From Acinetobacter amyesii (GTDB taxonomy: Bacteria; Pseudomonadota; Gammaproteobacteria; Pseudomonadales; Moraxellaceae), in the NCBI RefSeq assembly GCF_002018365.1, contig NZ_MVKX01000003.1, forward strand, positions 1-64,000: a stretch of 64,000 bases of DNA, written 5' to 3'. Of this stretch, positions 18,744-28,802 are shown in pieces. Positions within the stretch are counted from its first letter, which is position 1, and each line of letters begins with the position of its first letter. The notes beneath the pieces are model-generated. The model saw only the letters and a list, made by a program, of their open reading frames with translations. It ran no database searches and was not told where the DNA came from. The translations under genes were made by a program, and so were the position numbers.

Positions 18744-20264
18744 TTAATTGATAAATTGTTCCGACTGGATATTCAGTTCAATATCCCAATGCTTAAATTG
18801 CACTTGCTCATCATGCAAGTCTGCAACTAACAAAGGCCACTGTTTGGCATCACCAGAAACACTAAGTTGCCATTGTTGCGCATTGTCCACGCTTAATTCA
18901 ATGGCAGGAAGCATCTCATCGCTGCGACTATGATTTAATAAAACTGCTAAACGAAGCAATAGACATAAGTAAACAAGTTTGTTACCACCGACTTTCATCA
19001 CATCGACACGTGCATCACTACGTAACTTACGACGATGATGCGCCACTAAATGTGACAAATGATTTTGATCAATTTGCGAGAAACCTGGAATATCCGAATG
19101 TTGCAGTAAATAGGCACCATGACGATGGTAACCACTATGACTAATCGCTAAACCAATTTCATGCAAATACGCGGCACGACGCAGTAAATCACTGTCATCA
19201 CTGGTCAAATTCAGTGCGGTCGCCACACCATTAAACAGTTGTTGCGCGGTATTGACCACACGCTCTGCTTGTTTCACATCTGCGTTGTAACGCCCCATCA
19301 ACGCATGTACAGAACGATCTCGAACATCTTCATGTTGGAAACGACCCAAGAGGTCATACATCACGCCTTCACGTAATGCGCCATCCGAATAAACTAATTT
19401 ATCGATATTCAGCACATCAAAGACGGCATATAAAATGGCAATGCCGGCTGGCAAAACTGCTCGACGGTCTTCTTTTAGACCATCAAATTCCATTTCATTG
19501 ACATGCTTATATTTAAGCAATTTATCTTTGAGTTTAAATAGACCGTCACGCGTCAGTTCTTCCTGATCGTTACTCCAGCCCATATTGACACAAATCTGAC
19601 GACACGCTTTGATCGTACCGCTTGAACCAACAACAGTATCCCAGCCCGCGGCTTTATAGGTATTGGCAATACCTGCAATTTCCTTACGAGCAGCATTCAC
19701 TGCTTTATCAAAGCTTTTCAGGTTAATTTCACCGTCGGCAAAAAACGCTTTGGTAAAAGCAACACAGCCCATTTGCACGGATTCAGTATGAATCGGCTCA
19801 AACTCTTCACCAATAATCAGCTCTGTTGAGCCACCACCGATATCAATCACTAGACGGCGACCACTATTCGCCATGGTATGTGAAACCCCCAAATAAATGA
19901 GACGGGCTTCTTCACGACCAGCAATGATTTCAATCGGCTTCGGTAAAATTTCAGCGGCTTTTTGAATAAATTCATGACCATTTTTTGCTTGGCGCAAGGC
20001 ATTGGTCGCTACAATACGTAAACGGTTGGCTTGGACAGGATTTAAACGCCCTACAAAACGTGCTAGGCAGGCTAATCCTCGTTGCTGTGCGGCTTCAGTC
20101 AAATTTTTATTTTCGTCTAGACCTGCGGCAAGCTGTACTTTTTCTGACATTGATGCAACTTTTTTCACTTCACCATGGTCTACACGTGCGATAGCCAAGT
20201 GGAAGCTGTTCGATCCCATATCGATAGCAGCAAGTAATTCTTCATCAATCAAAAAATCAGACAT
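18744..20264 (-). CDS. ppx: Exopolyphosphatase, Ppx/GppA family
   Basis: Removes terminal phosphates from polyphosphate, or hydrolyses pppGpp in GppA members. 506 aa in the ASKHA fold: phosphate motif 1 AAIDMGSNSFHLAIA (about 13–27), the glycine-rich LVIDIGGGSTELI (about 147–159), the VGSSGT motif, and a C-terminal HD-type domain (YLHEIGLAISHSGYHRHGAY). Ppx and GppA cannot be separated with certainty from the sequence. First gene of the operon with accA, tilS, proC and yggT. Confidence 0.92.
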   Translation of the reverse strand: MSDFLIDEELLAAIDMGSNSFHLAIARVDHGEVKKVASMSEKVQLAAGLDENKNLTEAAQQRGLACLARFVGRLNPVQANRLRIVATNALRQAKNGHEFIQKAAEILPKPIEIIAGREEARLIYLGVSHTMANSGRRLVIDIGGGSTELIIGEEFEPIHTESVQMGCVAFTKAFFADGEINLKSFDKAVNAARKEIAGIANTYKAAGWDTVVGSSGTIKACRQICVNMGWSNDQEELTRDGLFKLKDKLLKYKHVNEMEFDGLKEDRRAVLPAGIAILYAVFDVLNIDKLVYSDGALREGVMYDLLGRFQHEDVRDRSVHALMGRYNADVKQAERVVNTAQQLFNGVATALNLTSDDSDLLRRAAYLHEIGLAISHSGYHRHGAYLLQHSDIPGFSQIDQNHLSHLVAHHRRKLRSDARVDVMKVGGNKLVYLCLLLRLAVLLNHSRSDEMLPAIELSVDNAQQWQLSVSGDAKQWPLLVADLHDEQVQFKHWDIELNIQSEQFIN

Positions 20265-20442
20265 TATTCAAAAAAACCTGTTCAGAATTGTGCTTAGATT
20301 AATTCACATACATGCAATTTAAAAGCCATTTATGAGTAGTTCGAACGGAACTTATCGTTTTTTTATCTGAACTAATGATAGTCATACACGATCATCGGCA
20401 TCGTGATCATCCATTAGACAAACTGACCATTCAGGTCGAAAA

Positions 20443-20470
20443 TTTACATAACCCCCTACATTGTTATAGT
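20443..20470 (+). promoter_or_regulatory. Candidate sigma70 promoter of trxA
   Basis: TTTACA (20443–20448), a 16-base spacer and TATAGT (20465–20470). The predicted start is near 20477, about 54 bases before the trxA ATG. Confidence 0.5.
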
Positions 20471-20530
20471 TGGCTATGTAATACTTATAAGCATAGAGTC
20501 AACTTAAAAATTAAATCCGGAGCAAAATCC

Positions 20531-20857
20531 ATGTCTGGCAATATCGTAAATACAACTGATGCAAACTTCCAAGCTGACGTACTAGAGTCTGATACTCCTG
20601 TACTTGTAGATTTCTGGGCAGGTTGGTGTGCTCCTTGTAAAGCCATTGCACCTGTACTTGAAGTACTTTCAACTGAGTTTGAAGGCAAAGTTAAAATCGT
20701 TAAAGTAGACGTAACTTCTTGCGAACAAACTGCAGTGAACTACAACATCCGTAACATTCCTGCATTATTAATGTTTAAAAACGGCGAAGTTGTAGCAACT
20801 CAAGTCGGTGCTGCACCAAAATCTAAATTGACAGCTTTCATCGAAGAAAACATCTAA
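20531..20857 (+). CDS. trxA: Thioredoxin 1
   Basis: Small cytoplasmic protein-disulfide reductase, recycled by thioredoxin reductase. 108 aa, standard length, with the fold start VLVDFWAGWC and the cis-proline IPALLMFKNGE. The active site reads WCAPC (Cys33–Cys36 region) rather than the usual WCGPC. The ATG at 20531 has GGAG about nine bases upstream; the frame is open further upstream, but that part is not thioredoxin. Terminator directly after the gene; rho follows, as in many gammaproteobacteria. Confidence 0.97.
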   Translation: MSGNIVNTTDANFQADVLESDTPVLVDFWAGWCAPCKAIAPVLEVLSTEFEGKVKIVKVDVTSCEQTAVNYNIRNIPALLMFKNGEVVATQVGAAPKSKLTAFIEENI

Positions 20858-20879
20858 TATTTTTCGATAAAAACCCATG

Positions 20880-20912
20880 GAAATACGCTGTTTTATACAG
20901 CGTATTTTTTTG
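20880..20912 (+). terminator. Terminator after trxA
   Basis: Stem AAATACGCTG / CAGCGTATTT with a seven-base loop and a long T-run. It separates trxA from the rho promoter. Confidence 0.85.
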
Positions 20913-20921
20913 CCTGATAAA

Positions 20922-20950
20922 TTGACAAATGTTGTGTTCTCTCTTATATT
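20922..20950 (+). promoter_or_regulatory. Strong sigma70 promoter of rho
   Basis: A perfect -35 TTGACA (20922–20927), a 17-base spacer and -10 TATATT (20945–20950). The predicted start is near 20957, giving a leader of about 225 nt before rho. Confidence 0.8.
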
Positions 20951-21181
20951 GCTTACTCAAGAAATAAAGGATCTCAAATCCTGTCATTTTCTTACAACAC
21001 ACAACACATAAAATGCCGCTCGGCAACAGAATTGTTTTTCACATCTCTCTTCATATAACGAATCAGATCTCTGAATTGTTTTGTGCAAACCAATTGCTAA
21101 CGTTTCTTGCACGATCGCGGCACATTTGTTGCTCCCTTTTCCAACCTGTACCTCAGAATTTTAGATTCTATCTGACCACCT
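20951..21181 (+). other. Long rho leader
   Basis: About 225 nt of untranslated leader. It contains C-rich, G-poor stretches such as CTTACAACACACAACACATA (20991–21010), the kind of sequence Rho loads on. In E. coli, rho is autoregulated by Rho-dependent termination in its leader; the same is inferred here. There is no recognisable Shine-Dalgarno right before the rho ATG. An open frame starting at 21013 runs into rho in another frame but has no coding support. Confidence 0.5.
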
Positions 21182-22450
21182 ATGAACTTAACCGAACTCA
21201 AGAAAAAACCGATTGGCGAACTCATCAAGATTGCCGAGTTTATGGGCCTCGAAGGAATGGCTCGTAACCGTAAGCAAGACATTATTTTCGCCATCTTAAA
21301 GCGCCACGCAATGAACGGCGAAGAGATTTTTGGTGATGGCGTTCTAGAAATTCTGTCGGACGGCTTTGGTTTCTTACGCTCTGCAGCGGGTTCTTACCTA
21401 GCCGGCCCTGACGATATCTATGTGAGCCCATCACAAATCCGTCGCTTTAACCTTCGTACTGGTGACACTATTACAGGTACGATTCGTCCCCCTAAAGAAG
21501 GCGAACGTTACTTTGCATTATTAAAAGTTAATCAAATTAACTACGACACACCAGAAAACTCACGTAATAAGATTCTTTTCGAGAACTTAACACCGTTATT
21601 CCCAACTGAACAATTGGTGATGGAATTAGGTAATGGTACAACTGAAGACTTAACTGCGCGTGTGGTTGACTTGGTTGCTCCGATTGGTAAAGGTCAACGT
21701 TCAATTATCGTTGCACCGCCAAAAGCCGGTAAAACCATGTTGTTACAAAACATCGCACAGTCGATTGTTCGTAACAATCCTGAATGTTTCTTGATTGTCC
21801 TTCTGATTGACGAACGTCCTGAAGAAGTAACAGAAATGGAACGTACTGTTCGTGGTGAAGTGGTTGCTTCAACATTCGATGAATCACCAGCTCGTCACGT
21901 ACAAGTTGCAGAGATGGTGATTGAAAAAGCTAAACGTCTTGTAGAACACAAAAAAGACGTGGTGATTTTGCTTGACTCAATTACTCGTTTAGCACGTGCG
22001 TACAACACAGTGATTCCATCATCTGGTAAGGTTCTTACTGGTGGTGTGGATGCCCATGCTTTAGAACGTCCAAAACGTTTCTTTGGTGCAGCACGTAATA
22101 TTGAAGAAGGTGGTTCACTGACAATTATCTCAACTGCTTTGATTGAAACTGGCAGTAAGATGGATGAAGTGATCTACGAAGAATTTAAAGGTACAGGTAA
22201 CCAAGAAATTACCCTAGACCGTCGTATTGCTGAAAAACGTGTGTTCCCTGCGATGAACATCAAAAAATCAGGTACACGTCGTGAAGAGCGCCTAATGTCT
22301 GAAGATAACCTACGTAAAGTTTGGATTTTACGTAAATTGCTTCATACACAAGACGAACTTGCAGCGATGGAATTCTTGCTTGATCGTATGAAAGAAACCA
22401 AAACCAATGATGATTTCTTTGATCAAATGAAACGTAAAGCATCCAACTAA
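21182..22450 (+). CDS. rho: Transcription termination factor Rho
   Basis: Hexameric RNA-dependent ATPase that terminates transcription. 422 aa: N-terminal helical domain (starting [10 protein letters not shown] as in E. coli), an OB-fold RNA-binding domain (about 50–120, DGFGFLRS and [10 protein letters not shown]), and a RecA-like motor. The motor has Walker [15 protein letters not shown] (about 180–193), Walker B region [16 protein letters not shown] (about 260–275) and the Q/R-loop and [25 protein letters not shown] stretch (quoted in parts: [25 protein letters not shown]). The start fits the family despite the missing Shine-Dalgarno. Own promoter and terminator. Confidence 0.98.
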   Translation: MNLTELKKKPIGELIKIAEFMGLEGMARNRKQDIIFAILKRHAMNGEEIFGDGVLEILSDGFGFLRSAAGSYLAGPDDIYVSPSQIRRFNLRTGDTITGTIRPPKEGERYFALLKVNQINYDTPENSRNKILFENLTPLFPTEQLVMELGNGTTEDLTARVVDLVAPIGKGQRSIIVAPPKAGKTMLLQNIAQSIVRNNPECFLIVLLIDERPEEVTEMERTVRGEVVASTFDESPARHVQVAEMVIEKAKRLVEHKKDVVILLDSITRLARAYNTVIPSSGKVLTGGVDAHALERPKRFFGAARNIEEGGSLTIISTALIETGSKMDEVIYEEFKGTGNQEITLDRRIAEKRVFPAMNIKKSGTRREERLMSEDNLRKVWILRKLLHTQDELAAMEFLLDRMKETKTNDDFFDQMKRKASN

Positions 22451-22466
22451 GTTGAATGTTTGACTG

Positions 22467-22497
22467 AAAAGGCCATCTATAACGATGGCCTTTTTAT
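22467..22497 (+). terminator. Terminator after rho
   Basis: Stem AAAAGGCCATC / GATGGCCTTTT with a six-base loop and T-run, about 17 bases after the stop. Confidence 0.85.
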
Positions 22498-22862
22498 TTG
22501 GTTGACTTCTGTTACACAAAGAAACATTTGATGGATTTCCATGTAAACTTATTTTCAAGTTGATGATTATAAAAAATATATTTTAAAAAACCCTATTCTT
22601 TTTAGTGGTTTATTTGCTATTTCCCCAATATAAATCTTTCTCTTAATTGTTATTTTCTGTTAAAAAATGGTCGTTTTTCACCTATTTTTCACGGTTTTTT
22701 CAAAGGCGCTAGTAGCATTTCAAAATACTCAGTGATAGCATACACGCAGACCAGTTAGACTGCTCTATGCATTTTTAATACCTATTCAAATTAGGCATAA
22801 TAAAAGCACACAACAGACTAACGCAGGTTATTTTTTAATCTCATATTTTAGAGAGTGATGCC
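22498..22862. other. AT-rich intergenic region before the repeat lipoprotein gene
   Basis: No gene is seen. The stretch is strongly A/T-rich and presumably holds the promoter of the 22863 gene. A CATAAT (22795–22800) could be a -10 box, but no convincing -35 is placed correctly. Confidence 0.4.
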
Positions 22863-23108
22863 ATGTTATTCAAAAAAATCGCTATTGCTGCTGCAGTTGC
22901 TACTACTTTAGCTTTCGTTGGTTGTGCTAAAAAAACTGAAGAAGCTGCTCCTGCTGCTGCATCTGAAGCTGCTGCTTCTGAAGTAGTTGCTGCGTCTGAC
23001 GCTGCTGCTGTTGAAGCTACTGCTGCTGCTTCTGAAGCTACTGCTGCTGCTTCTGAAGCTACTGCTGCTGCATCTGAAGCTACTGCTGCTGCTTCTGAAG
23101 CTCAATAA
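22863..23108 (+). CDS. Small alanine-rich repeat lipoprotein
   Basis: An 81-residue lipoprotein with signal sequence 1–20 and lipobox FVGC (Cys21). The mature part is almost entirely Ala, Ser, Glu, Thr and Val, ending in four heptads of ATAAASE. The heptad spacing suggests a long coiled helix, as in Braun-type lipoproteins, but there is no C-terminal lysine for peptidoglycan attachment. The repeats are encoded by near-identical 21-bp units. GAGAG lies upstream of the ATG and a strong terminator follows. Function unknown; a structural envelope role is a guess. Confidence 0.8.
   Translation: MLFKKIAIAAAVATTLAFVGCAKKTEEAAPAAASEAAASEVVAASDAAAVEATAAASEATAAASEATAAASEATAAASEAQ
23013..23096 (+). repeat. 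Four tandem 21-bp units inside the lipoprotein gene
   Basis: Four units of gaagctactgctgctgcttc-t (21 bp; the third has gcatct instead of gcttct), each coding for EATAAAS. The array keeps the reading frame if units are gained or lost. Confidence 0.9.
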
Positions 23109-23128
23109 TCTAACCGATTATTCAGCAC

Positions 23129-23158
23129 AAAAAGAGAGCCCTTTGGCTCTCTTTTTAT
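23129..23158 (+). terminator. Terminator after the repeat lipoprotein
   Basis: Stem AAAAAGAGAGCC / GGCTCTCTTTTT with a four-base loop. Confidence 0.85.
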
Positions 23159-23376
23159 TGCCTCAAACTTTAGACCCTAGTTAATAATAATAGCTAAAAT
23201 TCAAAATACTAAGCCCATGCTTATTGAAAAATAAAAACTAAAGATTTAGCTAAAAGAAAGCCACAATCAATCTCTACGACAACTCAACTCAAATATATCG
23301 TCACACTTTAAAACGAATATTCTTCAACATGACTTGTGCGATAGATGATGAACACTGCGCCTACTAAATCAAAGGC

Positions 23377-23402
23377 AAAAAAAAGCAGATCAATCGATCT
23401 GC
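23377..23402 (-). terminator. Terminator of ihfA
   Basis: On the minus strand, GCAGATC-gatt-GATCTGC followed by eight T. The hairpin overlaps the last codons and stop of ihfA. Confidence 0.85.
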
Positions 23403-23686
23403 TCATTTCCAACACGTTGACGGAATTTTTGTCCCGCACGGAAGGTCACTACACGACGGGCAGAAATCGGAATTTCTTCACCCGTTTTCGGGTTACGGCC
23501 TGGGCGTTGACGTTTATCACGCAACTCGAAGTTACCGAAACCAGAGAGTTTAACTTGTTCCCCAGAGATTAGCGCTTGGCTAATCTCATCGAAGAATAAC
23601 TCGACCATTTGTTTTGCTTCACGACGGTTTAAACTCGTGAGCTCACTTAAATGATCAGCCATTTCTGCTTTTGTTAATGCTGTCAT
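23390..23686 (-). CDS. ihfA: Integration host factor subunit alpha
   Basis: Nucleoid protein that bends DNA sharply as a heterodimer with IhfB. 98 aa with the HU/IHF fold: N-terminal helices ([13 protein letters not shown]), the [20 protein letters not shown] signature (about 46–65) and the DNA-intercalating proline of the beta arm. Its ATG overlaps the pheT stop by four bases (ATGA). pheST–ihfA is the classic arrangement. Confidence 0.97.
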   Translation of the reverse strand: MTALTKAEMADHLSELTSLNRREAKQMVELFFDEISQALISGEQVKLSGFGNFELRDKRQRPGRNPKTGEEIPISARRVVTFRAGQKFRQRVGNEQID

Positions 23687-26064
23687 GAAGCCCTCAATGT
23701 CGCCTGGTAAGTGTTTTCCAACACCTGAAGTATGTTATCCATACCGGTTTTGATTTCAGCATCTTCTAATGTACGTGTTGGATGTTGCCATTGAATTGCA
23801 AATGCCAATGAGCGCTTGCCTTCTTCGACACCTTGACCAGTGTACACATCGAATAACCAAACTGCGTCTAAAAGCTCACCGCCGGTTTTTTCGATAAGTT
23901 GCTGAATTTCACTAACATTAATCTTATCACTAATTAAAAGCGCAATATCACGTCGAACCGACGGAAAACGTGATAATTCTGTAAAATTAGATACATAAGT
24001 TTGCAAAACAGCCGATTGATCCAACTCAGCTACCCAAGTTGTCGCCAAATCCAACTCATCTTCTAAAGATGGGTGTAAACGACCGAAGTAACCAATTGAT
24101 TGACCATTGACTAAGATTTCAGCAGATTGACCTGGATGCAACCACGTACGCTCTGAACGTACATATTCAACATTTAAACGTGCAGAATTTAAAATCTCTT
24201 CTACATCGCCTTTAAAGTCAAAGAAATCCATTGGCTGTGCTTTACCATGCCAAGATTCCGTCGTACGTGAACCTGTTGCAACCAATGCAAACGTTGGGAT
24301 TTGCTTCAAATCATGAATGCTGTTCGCACCTTGATAATCAAAACGTAGACCAAGCTCATAGAAACGCACACGGTTTTGCTGACGGTTCACGTTGTATTGC
24401 ACACATGGGATCAAACTTGATAATAAGGTTGAACGCATCACTGCAAGGTCGCTAGAAATCGGGTTTGCAAGCGCTAGTGGTTGAACCTGTGGATTCAATT
24501 GTTTCTCTAGTTTCGCATCTGCAAAGCTAAAGCTAATTGCTTCTTGATAACCCAAAGCCACTGCAGTTTGACGTAACTGAACCAATTCAAATTGGTCTTG
24601 GTATTTCGCTAGTTTGACATCAATCACTGGCAAGCTGATTTGAATATTGTCGTAACCGTGAATACGTGCCACTTCTTCGATGAGGTCTTGATAAATCGCC
24701 ATGTCAAAACGGTGTGATGGCGGCACAACTGTCCACTCACCTTCTGCTTTCACAGTAACGTTACAACCCAAACGCGTTAAAGCATCAGTAATAAATGTAG
24801 ATTCAACTTTATAACCGAGCAGTTGATCAACTTGTGCTTGGTTCAGTTCAATGGCTTCACGTTTTGGTAATAACTCAACTTTTTCAGCCACAGTAATTGG
24901 GCCAAACTCACCACCAGCTAAATCAGCAATAAGCTGTGAAGCCCGGTGCATTGCCGTCATCGGCAATTCAAAGTCTACGCCACGTTCATAACGCTGAGAT
25001 GCATCGGTATGCAAACCAAAACTACGCGCACGACCTGCGATATAGAGTTGATCAAAGAACGCCGACTCAAGGAAAATTTCAGTGGTATCGTCAGATACGG
25101 CTGAACTTAGGCCACCCATAATCCCTGCAATCGCCAAGGCTTTTTGATCATCTGCAATCACCATCACGTTTTCAGATAATTCAACTTCTTGTTCATTCAA
25201 CAACGTTAATTTTTCTGCTGCTGTTGCTTGGCGTACACGAACTGACCCTTCAACTTTACCGCCATCGAATGCATGCAAAGGTTGACCCAACTCCATTAAA
25301 ACGTAGTTGGTAATATCGACCAAAATACTGTGCTGACGAATGCCTGCACGAGCCAATGCACGTTCCATCCACTCAGGAGTTGGTGCTTTGGTATTAACGT
25401 TTTTGATCACACGACCTAAATAACGTGGGCAACCATCCGTACTAACAACGACATTTTTTTCATCGCTAATGGTTGCAGCAACTTCTGTAATCACTGGTGC
25501 AGTCACAGGGAGTTGGTTAATCACACCAATTTCACGTGCAATACCACGAATACTGAAACAGTCACCACGGTTTGGCGTGATGCTGATATCAATCACATGG
25601 TCATCAAGACTTAAATATTCACGGATATTGGTGCCCACAGGCGCATCCGCAGGAAGCTCTAATAGACCGTCGATTTTGTCTTCAAGATCAATTTCAGACG
25701 CACCGCAGAGCATGCCTTGTGATTCAACACCGCGAAGCTTGCCTTTTTTGATTTTAAAATCGCCCGGAAGTACAGCACCAATGGTTGCTACAGGGGCTTT
25801 CATCCCTGCACGTACGTTTGGAGCACCACAAACGATTTGTAACGGTTCGCCTGAACCGATGTTTACGGTAGTGACACGTAAACGGTCAGCATCGGGATGT
25901 TGAACCACTGTTAAAACTTCACCGACTACTACACCTGTAAATGGTTTTGCAGCAGGAGATAAATCATCAACTTCTAAACCTAACATGGTCAGTTGGTCAG
26001 AAAGTGTATCGCTATCAATGGCTGGGTTAACCCATGTACGCAACCAATTTTCGCTAATTTTCAT
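23683..26064 (-). CDS. pheT: Phenylalanyl-tRNA synthetase beta subunit
   Basis: Beta chain of the (alpha-beta)2 PheRS that charges tRNA-Phe. 793 aa, usual length. It has an N-terminal EMAP/OB tRNA-binding domain (about 40–150, [17 protein letters not shown]), B3/B4 editing domain (about 210–385, with [20 protein letters not shown]), B5 domain (about 405–470), the catalytic-like core, and the C-terminal ferredoxin-fold anticodon domain (about 700–793, [14 protein letters not shown]). Coupled to ihfA by a four-base overlap; separated from pheS by a 147-bp gap filled with a palindromic repeat. Confidence 0.98.
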   Translation of the reverse strand: MKISENWLRTWVNPAIDSDTLSDQLTMLGLEVDDLSPAAKPFTGVVVGEVLTVVQHPDADRLRVTTVNIGSGEPLQIVCGAPNVRAGMKAPVATIGAVLPGDFKIKKGKLRGVESQGMLCGASEIDLEDKIDGLLELPADAPVGTNIREYLSLDDHVIDISITPNRGDCFSIRGIAREIGVINQLPVTAPVITEVAATISDEKNVVVSTDGCPRYLGRVIKNVNTKAPTPEWMERALARAGIRQHSILVDITNYVLMELGQPLHAFDGGKVEGSVRVRQATAAEKLTLLNEQEVELSENVMVIADDQKALAIAGIMGGLSSAVSDDTTEIFLESAFFDQLYIAGRARSFGLHTDASQRYERGVDFELPMTAMHRASQLIADLAGGEFGPITVAEKVELLPKREAIELNQAQVDQLLGYKVESTFITDALTRLGCNVTVKAEGEWTVVPPSHRFDMAIYQDLIEEVARIHGYDNIQISLPVIDVKLAKYQDQFELVQLRQTAVALGYQEAISFSFADAKLEKQLNPQVQPLALANPISSDLAVMRSTLLSSLIPCVQYNVNRQQNRVRFYELGLRFDYQGANSIHDLKQIPTFALVATGSRTTESWHGKAQPMDFFDFKGDVEEILNSARLNVEYVRSERTWLHPGQSAEILVNGQSIGYFGRLHPSLEDELDLATTWVAELDQSAVLQTYVSNFTELSRFPSVRRDIALLISDKINVSEIQQLIEKTGGELLDAVWLFDVYTGQGVEEGKRSLAFAIQWQHPTRTLEDAEIKTGMDNILQVLENTYQATLRAS

Positions 26065-26091
26065 TTATAAAAACCTATATATCTAAATTCT

Positions 26092-26198
26092 TAATCCCCC
26101 TCTAACTCCCTCTTCATTTAAAGGGGAGAACTCCTCTACTTCTAATTGATTTCGAGAAGTCCCTCTCCTTTTATAAAGGAGAGGTTAGGAGAGGATTT
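26092..26198. repeat. Long imperfect palindromic repeat between pheS and pheT
   Basis: Left arm 26092–26133 and right arm 26156–26198 are about 70% complementary. Each arm itself contains a smaller palindrome (CCTCTTCATTTAAAGGGG-type on the left, CCTCTCCTTTTATAAAGGAG on the right). The pyrimidine/purine asymmetry and TAAC/GTTA cores match a type of dispersed intergenic repeat that I recall as common in Acinetobacter. It lies inside the pheS–pheT transcript. Confidence 0.65.
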
Positions 26199-26211
26199 AC
26201 AAAAAATCTGT

Positions 26212-27213
<1,002 letters not shown>

Positions 27214-27351
27214 TTAAAAAAATAATATAAACCCCTTATTCTAACAGTTTTTAGCCGTTATGATGAAGCGCATTCACAAGTTAAAATTGCATTAGCATCA
27301 AGTTTTAAAAAAAGTATAAGATAAACACAATATCAATGGGATCCAATCTTT

Positions 27352-28380
27352 ATGGCACTCGATCCAATCTGGAAACAACAGCTCACACTCGTCACTTATG
27401 GCAATGAATTTCTCAACCAAGGTTTGAGTTTTCAACGTTGGTTGAATCACCACATTTTTGATCAGCACAGTTTCCATTTTCGTGATTTGCTATCACAGCA
27501 TTTATTGGCTCAACATTTCCAAATTTGGCTAGAGGGCTTAAAAAAACAAGGGGTACAACGCTTAAGTTTACATAGCTCTAGCTTACTGAATGATGAACAA
27601 AATCCGAATGCTAACGTTGAACTTCTTCCCTTTGCCCATTTTATTGTGAGCCACGAACAAAATAAAAAGCAGGCATGGATTTTTGGTAAAGAACTTGCCG
27701 AGTGGTATAACGCAGAAAATGACTATGAAGCACCTGCATCCCAACAACTACAAATTCGTCGCGAAACTTTTTGGCGCTATGAGCTGAACCATAAACTCAT
27801 TAAACGCATCGAAGCGGATATGCAGTTACCAAAATGGGATGATATTCATAACTTCACTGAAGCAGAATTATTTTTACAAAAACCTGCGGAAGGTTTTATT
27901 GAGCCGGAGGTGTTAGGCACACCTTATTATGGTACGCAGCCTGATCTAAGCAGCGAATCGAATGAATCCGCAAAACTTGCACTCTTGCCAACGGATGCAC
28001 AAGCGGATTTCGCACATGATAGCTTGCATCGCTTAGATGCATTAAACCGCCACATTCAGTCTAAAATTCAGCATCCCTATCATGCAGATGGCAGCATCTA
28101 TACACCTGAAGAACAGTTAAATTTGCGCCATTTTGCTCAGAAAACTGAAGATTTAACGGCTAAATTTATTGTGAAAGTCGCCAATCACTATAAAACTGCA
28201 CGCTTAACTCCTGTAGTCGAAAGCTCTCCTCTGGATGGATTTAAAACTGAACAAAGAAAATCAAATCCTCAGCATGCACACACACCAAATCCAACCCATA
28301 AACCCGGTGCAGGTGGAGTGATTACTTTAATTATTATTACGGTAGTGATTTGCTTATTGGCTTATTACTTCGGACTTTAA
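27352..28380 (+). CDS. Unknown tail-anchored protein
   Basis: A 342-residue protein I do not recognise. It has no signal peptide. Residues 1–300 are soluble, rich in His, Gln and aromatic residues. About 285–318 is a polar, Pro/His-rich linker (NPQHAHTPNPTHKPGAGG). The C-terminus is one hydrophobic helix (VITLIIITVVICLLAYYF) with only two residues after it, the layout of a tail-anchored inner-membrane protein facing the cytoplasm. It diverges from pheS and has its own terminator. Another unknown C-terminally anchored protein (29876–31030) lies nearby, but I see no clear sequence similarity. Confidence 0.75.
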   Translation: MALDPIWKQQLTLVTYGNEFLNQGLSFQRWLNHHIFDQHSFHFRDLLSQHLLAQHFQIWLEGLKKQGVQRLSLHSSSLLNDEQNPNANVELLPFAHFIVSHEQNKKQAWIFGKELAEWYNAENDYEAPASQQLQIRRETFWRYELNHKLIKRIEADMQLPKWDDIHNFTEAELFLQKPAEGFIEPEVLGTPYYGTQPDLSSESNESAKLALLPTDAQADFAHDSLHRLDALNRHIQSKIQHPYHADGSIYTPEEQLNLRHFAQKTEDLTAKFIVKVANHYKTARLTPVVESSPLDGFKTEQRKSNPQHAHTPNPTHKPGAGGVITLIIITVVICLLAYYFGL

Positions 28381-28402
28381 CTGTATAAATATGATCAACA
28401 CT

Positions 28403-28433
28403 AAAAAGCCCTTCTCATGGAAGGGCTTTTTTT
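28403..28433. terminator. Terminator after the tail-anchored protein gene
   Basis: Stem AAAAAGCCCTTC / GAAGGGCTTTTT with a five-base loop, between convergent genes. Confidence 0.85.
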
Positions 28434-28465
28434 ATAGACATACTTCTGTATGAAAGACCTCAAAA

Positions 28466-28678
28466 TTATGAGGTAGTTAAATAATTAAACGGACGAATTT
28501 CTAATCGAACGCGATGCTGATCGGCATGTTGATTAATATAATGACTGACAGAGACTACTTCCCCCTCAATCTCTGCATCTGCACCATACATGATTTTGAC
28601 CGCCTCACCTTTACGGGGGATCATTTCTAGTTCTACTGTAATGCTGCCTTGACCCATACCAACTATTTCAGCCAACAT
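28466..28678 (-). CDS. Small protein of unknown function
   Basis: A 70-residue cytoplasmic protein, predicted mostly beta (alternating hydrophobic pattern in ITVELEMIPRKGEAVKIMYG and the RVRLEIRPF end), possibly a small beta-barrel. No domain is recognised. I chose the ATG at 28678, which has AAAAGG about nine bases upstream; an earlier in-frame ATG at 28708 adds a lysine-rich stretch and has no ribosome site. It stands in the accessory block between rplT and pheS. Confidence 0.6.
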   Translation of the reverse strand: MLAEIVGMGQGSITVELEMIPRKGEAVKIMYGADAEIEGEVVSVSHYINQHADQHRVRLEIRPFNYLTTS

Positions 28679-28802
28679 TTTATTTACCTTTTGTTTTTTT
28701 CTATCCATACATTAGGCATGGTGCAAAGCTTGGTATAAAGATTATTTCTGTAACTTGGCTGCACTTTTTATTGATAAAACATCAAAACTTAAATATCAAA
28801 AC

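Noticed and set aside
21013..21267. 84-codon frame in the rho leader overlapping the rho start
   Set aside because: Considered as a rho leader peptide; no ribosome site and it runs 86 bases into rho in another frame without conserved features.
22908..23105. Ser-rich open frame antisense to the repeat lipoprotein
   Set aside because: Its repeats are only the reverse reading of the GCT/GAA repeat units.
25469..25903. 144-codon open frame antisense to pheT
   Set aside because: Shadow of pheT; low-complexity Ser/Pro composition typical of antisense frames.
26092..26198. CRISPR-like or insertion-sequence end
   Set aside because: The element is a single nested palindrome with no spacer array, no transposase and no target duplication that I could see.
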